11,220 nt of DNA from Cytophagia bacterium. GTDB lineage: Bacteria > Bacteroidota > Bacteroidia > Cytophagales > Cyclobacteriaceae. The notes under the pieces are model-generated. The model saw nothing but the letters and a program-made list of their open reading frames with translations, did not search any database and had not been told where the DNA came from. Positions 1 to 6,179 of this stretch are shown in pieces. The stretch lies in NCBI GenBank assembly GCA_013373005.1, contig JABXIP010000249.1:1-11220 (forward strand), in the 5' to 3' direction. Within the stretch, counting starts at the first letter, position 1. The number at the start of each line of letters is the position of its first letter. A program made the translations under genes and the position numbers.

Positions 1-447
1 ACAGGCTTAGCCATAAGTGAATATGTAAGCAGACAAAAACCTACATTATCGATAATCACAGCTGAAGGAGCCTTTATTGCCGCAGATCAGGATAGTTCAG
101 AACAATTTGAAAAGAAGTTCAACTTCACAGAAGCGGAAGAAACAGCAGTTATTGTTGGCAATATCTCTACTACGGCTCCTAACATCATTGTTCAATTGAT
201 AAGCGCCTCCAGCAAGAAGGTTATCAAAGAAACAACCGAGCGACAGTTCCGATTCTCATACCTTCCTGCCGGCAGATATATGGTACGAGTGATTAATGAT
301 ACCAATCACAATGGCAAGCTAGACATCGGTAACATTCTAACTAGGGAAGTTCCTGAAGATGTTCACTACTACTTCGATACCTACTATAAAACGAAGGTAA
401 TTGAGGTTAGAAAGAACTGGGAAGCCACAGCCAATATCAGTTTTTAA
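1..447 (+). CDS. C-terminal end of an Ig-like-domain (Big_5-type) surface protein, 5' truncated
   Basis: The reading frame is open from the first base to the TAA at 445-447, giving 148 residues with no start in view, so the gene begins upstream of the window. A TTG at 196 is only an internal codon. The tail contains a beta-rich stretch ending in a 'LPAGRYMVRVINDTNHNGKLD' type segment (around 275-333), then a VPEDVHYYFDT region and a final 'IEVRKNWEATANISF'. This pattern (LPxGxYxxRVxxDxNxNGKxDxGN followed by VRxNW) is what I know from the C-terminus of Bacteroidota Ig-like (Big_5) lipoproteins of unknown function, which are thought to lie on the cell surface. The D-x-N-x-N-G-x-x-D stretch resembles a calcium-binding loop. 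Third codon positions carry about twice as many C as G, the opposite of the genes to the right. Family assignment is by recognition only; the N-terminal lipobox cannot be checked. Confidence 0.75.
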   Translation, partial: TGLAISEYVSRQKPTLSIITAEGAFIAADQDSSEQFEKKFNFTEAEETAVIVGNISTTAPNIIVQLISASSKKVIKETTERQFRFSYLPAGRYMVRVINDTNHNGKLDIGNILTREVPEDVHYYFDTYYKTKVIEVRKNWEATANISF

Positions 448-589
448 CCTGTTAATAACTCCGTTCCTAATTGTGGATTCTATTAAGCATATCCACTACC
501 TATTCCTCAAAGACTCGACTCCACAATTAAAATGGCATCCATTCACATAATATCACGAACCAATCCACAACAACCTTTGTAACTAATAC

Positions 590-598
590 ATATTCACA
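590..598 (+). other. DnaA-box-like 9-mer, one mismatch
   Basis: ATATTCACA differs from TTATTCACA only in the first base. It lies 11 bases before the next near-match at 610-618, giving a same-strand pair. Confidence 0.45.
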
Positions 599-609
599 TT
601 ATGGTATCG

Positions 610-618
610 TTATCAACA
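610..618 (+). other. DnaA-box-like 9-mer, one mismatch
   Basis: TTATCAACA differs from TTATCCACA at position 6 only. It sits between the box at 590-598 and the perfect box at 665-673. Confidence 0.45.
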
Positions 619-664
619 AAGATTTATAACTCATTGAAAATCCATAATATATAATGACATAAAC

Positions 665-673
665 TGTGAATAA
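665..673 (-). other. DnaA box, perfect consensus
   Basis: The + strand reads TGTGAATAA, the reverse complement of TTATTCACA, which fits the TTATNCACA consensus at every position. It is the only exact match in the intergenic stretch and is oriented opposite to the boxes at 731 and 739. Confidence 0.65.
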
Positions 674-730
674 CTATCTTATAATTCACTCTATTTACAC
701 ACCTGTATGGGATAACTTCAATTAATTGAC

Positions 731-747
731 TTATCCACTTTTACACA
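731..747 (+). other. Two abutting DnaA-box-like 9-mers next to the AT-rich segment
   Basis: TTATCCACT (731-739) differs from TTATCCACA in the last base. TTTTACACA (739-747) differs from TTATACACA in the third base and shares one base with the first. They are the boxes closest to the A/T-only run that begins at 764, the position expected of boxes that start filament growth into the unwinding element. Confidence 0.5.
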
Positions 748-763
748 GGCTTAATAGAAATAG

Positions 764-797
764 TAAATAATTATATAATATATAATATAATATATTA
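764..797. other. A/T-only tract, candidate DNA unwinding element
   Basis: These 34 consecutive bases contain no G or C and are largely made of TATAATATA-like units. The tract lies between the right-most DnaA-like boxes and the TPR gene start. It may equally hold the promoter of the TPR gene; nothing separates the two roles from sequence alone. Confidence 0.5.
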
Positions 798-800
798 GGT

Positions 801-2654
801 ATGTGGAAACTGTTAATAAGTGTAAGAAGTCTGGTGCTGGCAGCTTTGGTCGTACTATTTTCTGCGACCACTTTGGACGCCCAATCCAACGACCCGGTAG
901 ATATTGCTGAAGAATACTTGAGCCAGGGCGAAGTAGAAAAAGCCAGGGACCAATTCGAGAAACTGGCCAAGAGCAGACAGTACATTCCACGAATTCACGA
1001 TTCTTATTTTAGCCTTCTGCTTTCTGAGAAAGATTTTGATGAAGCAGAAAAATATCTCAAGTCAGTACTAAAACAAATGGATGGTAGCTTCAGGTATGCC
1101 ATAGATATGGGAGTTCTGTATAGGTCGATGGGAGAAAATGAAAGAGCTAGTAAATACTTGGATGATTTGATAGATGATATTGTCAAGACTGAGGATGCCA
1201 ATTTGCGAAGGAACAACGTGAGTATCTTAGCCCAGATGTTCTTCCAGAAAGACTTCAGAGATAAGGCGATTAGAACATATCAGAAGGGACGAGAGGCGTT
1301 TGGTAATAGCGATCAGTTTGCTTTGGATCTAGCAACAGTCTACCGCGTGATGAATGAGAAAGAGAATATGATTACCGAATATCTCAGATTCTCTAAATCA
1401 CAACCAAGAAATGTTGGCTTTGTTAAAAACTCACTTCAGAGATACTTGACCGAACCTGAAGACATGGATACACTTGAGATTGTCCTCTATGACTTTATTC
1501 AGGAAGAAGCCGGTAATCCTATTTTCAACGAATTGTTAGTTTGGACTCACCTACAACAAAAAAATTTTTCGGCTGCCTTACGGCAGGCTAGAGCCCTAGA
1601 TAGAAGAATGGCTAACAACGGTCAGAACATTTTAGAGGTGGGAATGATAGCCTTTGAAAATGATGATTTTAAAAGTGCATCTCAGGCTTTCGGATATATC
1701 ATGTCAGATTTTCCAGATAGCCCAAATCAACGCTTGGCATTACGCTACTCTCTCTTGGCGGAAGAAGAGGTAATCAAAACGACATATCCAGTAGATAAAG
1801 ACGCTGTTCGAAACCTAATTGTCAAATACAACCAATACAAAGAAGAATCGAGAGATATTTTCTCTGCGATGGAGGCTCAGAGACGAATAGCTTTGCTTCA
1901 GGCTTTTCAACTCAATGAAATTGATACTGCCATCGCAACACTTCAGGATTTAGTCAGTCAACCTGTTGGTAAACACAGGGTCTTGGCTGAAGCTAAAATG
2001 GATCTGGCAGATATTTACCTTTTGGATCAACAGCCTTGGGAATCTATTCTGTTATATGGTCAGGTAGAAAGAATGTTTAAAGACGAACCGCTAGGCTATA
2101 CTGCCAAACTAAAAAGTGCTAAACTTTCCTATTTCAAGGGCGAGTTTGAATTGGCCCAAAGCCACTTAGACATTCTCAAGCTTGCAACCTCAAGAGAAAT
2201 TGCCAATGATGCGCTTGATCTTAGTATTTTGATAAAGAACAATACGGTTTTCGATACCACAGATGTGGTCATGCAGTCCTATGCGAATGTGGAACTGATG
2301 ATTTTCCAGAATCACCAAGAAGAGGCATTAGTTGCCATGGACTCAATGTTAGTTGCATATGAAGGTCACTCTATTTCTGATGAGGTACTCTATCTAAAAG
2401 CCCAAACTCTTAGAGAGCTAGGCCGGTTTGATGATGCATTGGCTTCTTTGAAAATCATCAATGAAAAATATTACTACGATATTTTAGGTGATGATGCTCT
2501 TTTCCTAACCGGTGTGATTCTCGAGCAAGACTTAAATAAGCCTCAAGAAGCAATGACAATCTACTCAGACTTGCTTACTAAGTTTCAGGGAAGTATTTAT
2601 GTGGCCGAAGCAAGAAGTAGGTTCAGAGAACTAAGGGGAGATTTCAATAACTAG
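801..2654 (+). CDS. Secreted/periplasmic tetratricopeptide-repeat (TPR) protein
   Basis: This 617-residue protein begins with a clear Sec signal peptide: a basic start (MWKLLISVR), a hydrophobic core at about residues 9-22 and a likely signal peptidase I site after ATTLDA (residue 27). There is no lipobox cysteine. The rest is helical and repeat-rich. Recognisable TPR-type helix pairs occur around 33-55 (AEEYLSQGEVEKARDQFEKL), 67-92, 101-125, 397-425 and 431-460. Further units at about 526-555 (LYLKAQTLRELGRFDDALAS) and 561-597 use the usual small residue / aromatic spacing. TPR proteins act as protein-protein adaptors; the partner is unknown. The ATG at 801 is preferred because it places the signal peptide at the N-terminus, although there is no Shine-Dalgarno sequence, which is normal in Bacteroidota. 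The next gene follows after 2 bases, so the two are probably co-transcribed. Exact function is not recognised. Confidence 0.85.
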   Translation: MWKLLISVRSLVLAALVVLFSATTLDAQSNDPVDIAEEYLSQGEVEKARDQFEKLAKSRQYIPRIHDSYFSLLLSEKDFDEAEKYLKSVLKQMDGSFRYAIDMGVLYRSMGENERASKYLDDLIDDIVKTEDANLRRNNVSILAQMFFQKDFRDKAIRTYQKGREAFGNSDQFALDLATVYRVMNEKENMITEYLRFSKSQPRNVGFVKNSLQRYLTEPEDMDTLEIVLYDFIQEEAGNPIFNELLVWTHLQQKNFSAALRQARALDRRMANNGQNILEVGMIAFENDDFKSASQAFGYIMSDFPDSPNQRLALRYSLLAEEEVIKTTYPVDKDAVRNLIVKYNQYKEESRDIFSAMEAQRRIALLQAFQLNEIDTAIATLQDLVSQPVGKHRVLAEAKMDLADIYLLDQQPWESILLYGQVERMFKDEPLGYTAKLKSAKLSYFKGEFELAQSHLDILKLATSREIANDALDLSILIKNNTVFDTTDVVMQSYANVELMIFQNHQEEALVAMDSMLVAYEGHSISDEVLYLKAQTLRELGRFDDALASLKIINEKYYYDILGDDALFLTGVILEQDLNKPQEAMTIYSDLLTKFQGSIYVAEARSRFRELRGDFNN

Positions 2655-2656
2655 TA

Positions 2657-2857
2657 ATGGCACAGTCCTTCAACAACCTGAGAGTCGGAAAGAAATTCAA
2701 ATTGACTAATTTTGGGGAAAAATATGAATTTGAGATACTAGAAATTTTCTCAGACGGAAATTGTCAGTTGAAAGACATAAATACACTGGAAGAATACAGA
2801 CTTTTTGACTTGATCCTCTTTGGCAAAGGGGAGGATTTTGACATTGAACTACTTTAA
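2657..2857 (+). CDS. Small conserved-looking protein of unknown function (66 aa)
   Basis: This 66-residue acidic protein starts 2 bases after the TPR gene stop, which suggests translational coupling. The sequence alternates short hydrophobic beta-like stretches with charged turns: 'VGKKFKLTNFGEKYEFEILEI', then 'GNCQLKDINTLEEYRLFDLILFG'. This suggests a small beta-barrel of SH3 or Tudor type. It has no signal peptide, membrane segment, cysteine pair or metal motif, so it should be cytoplasmic, unlike its exported upstream neighbour. Reasons to call it real are its tight spacing, its start with a normal ATG, and its plausible folded composition. I do not recognise the family and assign no function. 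Confidence 0.7.
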   Translation: MAQSFNNLRVGKKFKLTNFGEKYEFEILEIFSDGNCQLKDINTLEEYRLFDLILFGKGEDFDIELL

Positions 2858-2882
2858 GTAAAAGTTATTCTTTTAGCATTTA

Positions 2883-2898
2883 CAGAAATATATTTCTG
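2883..2898. repeat. 16-bp perfect palindrome upstream of the export gene
   Basis: CAGAAATA is followed directly by its reverse complement TATTTCTG with no spacer. It lies 25 bases after the 66-aa gene and 69 bases before the SLBB gene, just upstream of the candidate -7 element at 2918. A loop-free AT-rich palindrome without a T run right behind it is a poor intrinsic terminator, so an operator for a dimeric regulator is more likely. Confidence 0.45.
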
Positions 2899-2925
2899 AA
2901 TACTCTTATCTTTTTAATACCTTCG
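2893..2925 (+). promoter_or_regulatory. Candidate Bacteroidota-type promoter for the SLBB gene
   Basis: TACCTTCG at 2918-2925 matches the Bacteroidota -7 element TAnnTTTG except for one base, and TTTCTG at 2893-2898 lies 19 bases upstream, where the TTTG-like -33 element is expected. The element ends 42 bases before the ATG at 2968. A very similar TAACTTCG precedes the marR gene. Confidence 0.4.
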
Positions 2926-2967
2926 AGATTACTCAACTAGGGACGACCTAACCAAAACAACCCTGAA

Positions 2968-5634
2968 ATGGACCTCAAAAAGTCTGTATTAGTAATTATC
3001 GTAGGTTTTGCCTTTTGGGCACAACCATACACGTCTTATTCTCAAACTGAACAACAGATAAAGCAAGAACTCGATAAAAGAGGAATTGATACCTACGAGG
3101 AAGTTCAGGCAGAATTGCGTAAAAGAGGAATGTCTGAGGATGATGCCCGAAGACAAGCTCAACTCTATGGAATAAACTACGATGAATATCTAGCCAAATA
3201 TATTCTGAAACAGAAAAGTTCACAGAGCACAGTTAAGCCAATTACCAATGTAGAATCTGAAACAGTTGACTACACTGTAGAGGAAGAGGATAGAGTAGAC
3301 CAAATTGAACCGCAGGCTCCAATAAAACAGTCTAAAGGTGGATTACCTTATTTTGGGTATGACGTATTTAATAGTAACCCTTACGCCAATCAGCAAGGGC
3401 TAGTGGGAAATATTGATCCTGGTTATATCATCGGTCCGGGTGATGAACTTAGGGTTTACTTGTGGGGTGAAGCAGAATTTCAATTTGAAGGTCAAGTAGA
3501 TATCAATGGAAACATATTTATTCCTAATGTAGGACAGGTATTTGTTTCTGGAACAACATACAGCAGTCTTCATGAAAGAATGAAGCAATATTTGTCAAGG
3601 TTCTATTCCGGTTTGACTAAGTCACCGGCTGCCATATTTCTTGATGTGTCTCTGACCAAACTTAGACCTATTCGAATTATGGTTATGGGAGAATCGAAAA
3701 ACCCCGGGTCTTTACTTATTAATTCTTTTGCCACAACCCTTAATTCAATTTATGCCTCAGGTGGGATTAAAACAACGGGGTCTTTGCGTGAAGTAAAAGT
3801 CTTTAGAAACAATAAGTTTGTTTCTAACATAGACCTTTATGATTATCTGATTAAAGGTGCCGTCTCTGAGGATCTTCGTTTAATGAGTAATGATGTTATT
3901 TTCATTCAGAGTAGAATGAATGCCATTTCCATTCAGGGTGAAGTAAATAGGGAAGGAATTTATGAATTGAAAGGAAATGAAGGACTTATTGATCTTATCG
4001 GTTTTGCCGGTGGCCTTAAGCCGTCTGCTCATACGCAGTCAGTTACAATAAAAAGAATTAAACCCTTGATTGGAAGGCCTAAGGCCACATTCGATCGTGA
4101 GATCATTACTCTTGATTACAACGAATTGCTGATGGAAGGAGTAAACTTCCGACTCCAGGATGGTGATGAAATAATCTTCGATAGGATTCTTGACAAGTAT
4201 AATAACTTGGTTACAGTTGCAGGATCGGTATTCAGACCAGGTCAATATGAGTTTACAGAAGGGATGTCAATCGGAAATTTGGTTGAATTGGCTGGAGGCT
4301 TAAGACCCAACACTTTCTTCGAGAAGGTGGACCTTTTCAGAAGAGATAGAACCGGAGAACTGAAATTTCAAACTTTCAATCTAACGGAGGTTTTAGCAGA
4401 TAACTCTCGGATTGATTTATTATTACAAGCAGATGACTCCTTGAAAGTCTATAATACCGAAGAGTTAAAAAGCCTTGAAACTGTTTCAATTGAAGGCTTC
4501 CTGTCCGAGCCAAAAACGGTGCTTTGGAGGGAGAATCTTACCCTTTATGATCTAATATTCATGTCTGCTAATGTCGAAGATTTAGAGTATCAGAATCGTA
4601 TACTCACTAGCAGAGCAGACTTATTAAGATTTCAAGAGGGTAAAACGGAGTATCAGGTTATTCCATTCAACCTAGATAATGTACTAGATAGAAGATTCAA
4701 TGCTATATTGAAACCTAAGGATAGAGTCATTTTATACAGCAGAGATATTAATGAAGTACTAGATCAATCTGTAACAATTAGGGGAGCAGTAAAAAATGGA
4801 GGCAGGTATGCATTAACAGATAGTATGACTATCGAAGATCTGATTCTTCAGGCCGGGGGTTTTGTTCGTACAGCTTTCAGAGATTCAGTTACTGTTACGA
4901 GAGAGAATTTTGATTTTACAGGGAATTTGATTGCTCGGGTACATAAGGTATCAACCGATATGGATTATTTACTAGGCATGTCTCCTGAATCTAGCAATAC
5001 ATACTATTTGCAGCACAATGATAATATTACAGTGGATCTAATTCCTGGTTCAGATGAAGCAAGAGAAGTTAAACTTACAGGTGAAGTTAAATTCCCTGGG
5101 AGTTACTTTCTTAAAAGCAAAGGTGAAACCCTTAGGGATATAATAGTACGAGCTGGAGGAGTATCTCAAAATGCATATCTAGATGGGGCTAGGCTTTATA
5201 GAAATGGAAGGCAAATGGCCTTTTCTCTAGATGATTTGTTAAATAAGGATGATGAGGACTTCAACTTAATCCTTCAGCCTTATGATAGCATCCATGTGCC
5301 AGAAGCTTATTATACAATTAGGGTAGAAGGAGAGGTTATGAATCCATCACTTCAGAAATACAAACCTCGCCAAAATGTAAGAGCATATGTAAAAGCAGCA
5401 GGGGGAAAGACTAGGAATGGTAGGAAAATATACGTAACCAATGTCAACGGGTTTACAGAAAAAATAGGTTGGTTTAAAAACCCTAAACTATTGGACGGAT
5501 CTATTGTTACTGTTTCCGCAAAACCTCCAAAGGAACCAAGAGAACCAGGTAAATTTTTAGAGAATTTCGGTACAATTGCTGCTATAATTAGCTCTACACT
5601 AACCACCATCTTCTTGGCTCAGAGACTTGATTAA
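2968..5634 (+). CDS. Outer-membrane polysaccharide export protein (Wza/OPX family) with multiple SLBB domains
   Basis: This 888-residue protein belongs to the export pathway for capsule or exopolysaccharide, forming or lining the outer-membrane channel. A Sec signal peptide spans about residues 1-25 (hydrophobic core VLVIIVGFAFWA, cut near YTSYS/Q). A helical, charged segment follows at 27-80, typical of the Bacteroidota versions, and then an acidic linker. The Poly_export domain lies at about 150-215 (IIGPGDELRVYLWGE, then DINGNIFIPNVGQV). SLBB-like repeats begin near 236, 319, 415, 506, 602, 701 and 784. Most show the GxVxxPGxYxL...AGG signature, while the fourth (506-550) has lost AGG. A hydrophobic segment at about 868-884 ends the chain. 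No co-polymerase, flippase or glycosyltransferase gene sits beside it, so its export partners must be elsewhere. Canonical Wza is about 380 residues; the extra length is SLBB expansion. Confidence 0.9.
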   Translation: MDLKKSVLVIIVGFAFWAQPYTSYSQTEQQIKQELDKRGIDTYEEVQAELRKRGMSEDDARRQAQLYGINYDEYLAKYILKQKSSQSTVKPITNVESETVDYTVEEEDRVDQIEPQAPIKQSKGGLPYFGYDVFNSNPYANQQGLVGNIDPGYIIGPGDELRVYLWGEAEFQFEGQVDINGNIFIPNVGQVFVSGTTYSSLHERMKQYLSRFYSGLTKSPAAIFLDVSLTKLRPIRIMVMGESKNPGSLLINSFATTLNSIYASGGIKTTGSLREVKVFRNNKFVSNIDLYDYLIKGAVSEDLRLMSNDVIFIQSRMNAISIQGEVNREGIYELKGNEGLIDLIGFAGGLKPSAHTQSVTIKRIKPLIGRPKATFDREIITLDYNELLMEGVNFRLQDGDEIIFDRILDKYNNLVTVAGSVFRPGQYEFTEGMSIGNLVELAGGLRPNTFFEKVDLFRRDRTGELKFQTFNLTEVLADNSRIDLLLQADDSLKVYNTEELKSLETVSIEGFLSEPKTVLWRENLTLYDLIFMSANVEDLEYQNRILTSRADLLRFQEGKTEYQVIPFNLDNVLDRRFNAILKPKDRVILYSRDINEVLDQSVTIRGAVKNGGRYALTDSMTIEDLILQAGGFVRTAFRDSVTVTRENFDFTGNLIARVHKVSTDMDYLLGMSPESSNTYYLQHNDNITVDLIPGSDEAREVKLTGEVKFPGSYFLKSKGETLRDIIVRAGGVSQNAYLDGARLYRNGRQMAFSLDDLLNKDDEDFNLILQPYDSIHVPEAYYTIRVEGEVMNPSLQKYKPRQNVRAYVKAAGGKTRNGRKIYVTNVNGFTEKIGWFKNPKLLDGSIVTVSAKPPKEPREPGKFLENFGTIAAIISSTLTTIFLAQRLD

Positions 5635-5689
5635 ACTCCCCTAAATAGTTTTAAGCATTCAGTTAAGTATGAGACTTTTAAAAAAATAG

Positions 5690-5701
5690 TATGCATGCAT
5701 A
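5690..5701. promoter_or_regulatory. 12-bp palindrome, candidate MarR operator
   Basis: TATGCATGCATA is a perfect palindrome located 12 bases before the TAACTTCG -7-like element of the marR gene, so it covers where the -33 element would be. MarR dimers usually bind short AT-rich palindromes overlapping their own promoter. Binding by this particular MarR is inferred. Confidence 0.4.
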
Positions 5702-5713
5702 ACAAATTTTTTC

Positions 5714-5721
5714 TAACTTCG
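5714..5721 (+). promoter_or_regulatory. Candidate -7 promoter element of the fad operon
   Basis: TAACTTCG fits the Bacteroidota -7 element TAnnTTTG with one mismatch. It follows a run of six T and lies 18 bases before the marR ATG, giving a very short leader. It is nearly the same as the element upstream of the SLBB gene, including the T run before it. Confidence 0.4.
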
Positions 5722-5730
5722 TAACCCTTC

Positions 5731-5736
5731 AAGGAG
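5731..5736 (+). promoter_or_regulatory. Strong Shine-Dalgarno sequence before marR
   Basis: AAGGAG ends 3 bases before the ATG at 5740. The other gene starts in this window have no such motif, which is usual in Bacteroidota, so this one is unusual both for its presence and for its short spacing. Confidence 0.45.
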
Positions 5737-5739
5737 AAT

Positions 5740-6177
5740 ATGAAGAGAGAAGAAACCGTAGATCACCATATAAAAACTTGCTGGCACGCCATTTACAGAA
5801 TGTATAATCAGGAGGCGGCCAAGCATAGCAGTACAACATCTCAGGCATTTGTTGTATTAAATATCGATCCGATAAACGGTACTCCAGCTACTAAGATTGC
5901 TCCTTTGATGGGGCTTGAGTCTCGCAGTCTCACCCGCATGCTTAAAAGCATGGAAGAAGTGGGAGTGATTTATAAAGAGAAGGATCCTACTGATGGCAGA
6001 TCTGTACGCATTTTTTTGACGGATTTAGGAAAGGAAAAAAGAAGAGTTTCTAAAGAGACAGTAATCCTTTTTAATGAGGCTGTTCGTCAAACGATTGCAC
6101 CAGAGAAGCTGGATGCTTTCTTCGAAGTCATTACTAAGATTAATCAAATAGTTGAATCGAAAAATATATTCAAGTAA
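5740..6177 (+). CDS. MarR-family transcriptional regulator, likely controlling the fad operon
   Basis: This 145-residue protein has the usual MarR length and layout. N-terminal dimerisation helices (about 5-40) lead to a winged helix-turn-helix at about 48-95: support helix TPATKIAPLMG, recognition helix ESRSLTRMLKSMEEVG, and the wing DPTDGRSVRIFLT, whose D-G-R-S core is the family's hallmark DxRS. C-terminal helices (about 98-141) complete the dimer interface. It is separated by only 2 bases from fadN, so it is the first gene of the beta-oxidation operon. A promoter-like element and a palindrome lie just upstream. By context it probably acts as a repressor relieved by a fatty acid or acyl-CoA, as is known for FadR-type regulators of other families. 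The ligand is inferred, not visible. Confidence 0.9.
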   Translation: MKREETVDHHIKTCWHAIYRMYNQEAAKHSSTTSQAFVVLNIDPINGTPATKIAPLMGLESRSLTRMLKSMEEVGVIYKEKDPTDGRSVRIFLTDLGKEKRRVSKETVILFNEAVRQTIAPEKLDAFFEVITKINQIVESKNIFK

Positions 6178-6179
6178 CG

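Larger units (their letters stand above)
448..800. other. oriC: Candidate chromosomal replication origin (oriC), non-coding
   Basis: These 353 bases hold no convincing gene; short frames on the minus strand that enter from 731 are shadows of the TPR gene. The stretch is very rich in A and T. It contains one exact DnaA-box match to TTATNCACA (665-673, minus strand) and four one-mismatch matches (590-598, 610-618, 731-739, 739-747). Two-mismatch variants occur at 472-480 (minus), 489-497, 539-547, 561-569, 682-690 and 693-701. An uninterrupted A/T run (764-797) follows the right-most boxes, as expected of a DNA unwinding element. The third-position G/C bias flips across the region. Bacterial origins typically combine such a box cluster with an adjacent AT-rich segment, and in many Bacteroidota the origin is not beside dnaA. 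No dnaA, dnaN or gidA is visible here, so the call rests on motifs and skew alone. Confidence 0.65.

Noticed and set aside
571..579. Promoter-like AACCTTTG inside the intergenic stretch
   Set aside because: It has one mismatch in the essential TA, no -33 element at the right distance, and would give a leader of more than 200 bases through the DnaA-box cluster.
752..766. Run of triplets TAA-TAG-AAA-TAG-TAA directly after the right-most DnaA-like boxes, resembling DnaA-trio elements
   Set aside because: Trio elements require a defined strand polarity relative to the nearest box, and as far as I can tell the triplets run on the wrong strand here; in AT-rich DNA such triplets arise easily.
731..990. 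Minus-strand open frames overlapping the start of the TPR gene and the AT-rich tract
   Set aside because: Their residues are the antisense of the TPR signal peptide region, and their C-terminal parts are low-complexity translations of the AT tract (Tyr/Ile/Leu runs).
5635..5689. Intrinsic terminator after the SLBB gene
   Set aside because: No stable GC-containing hairpin is followed by a T run; only weak A/T complementarity (TTAAACT / AGTTTTAA) is visible.
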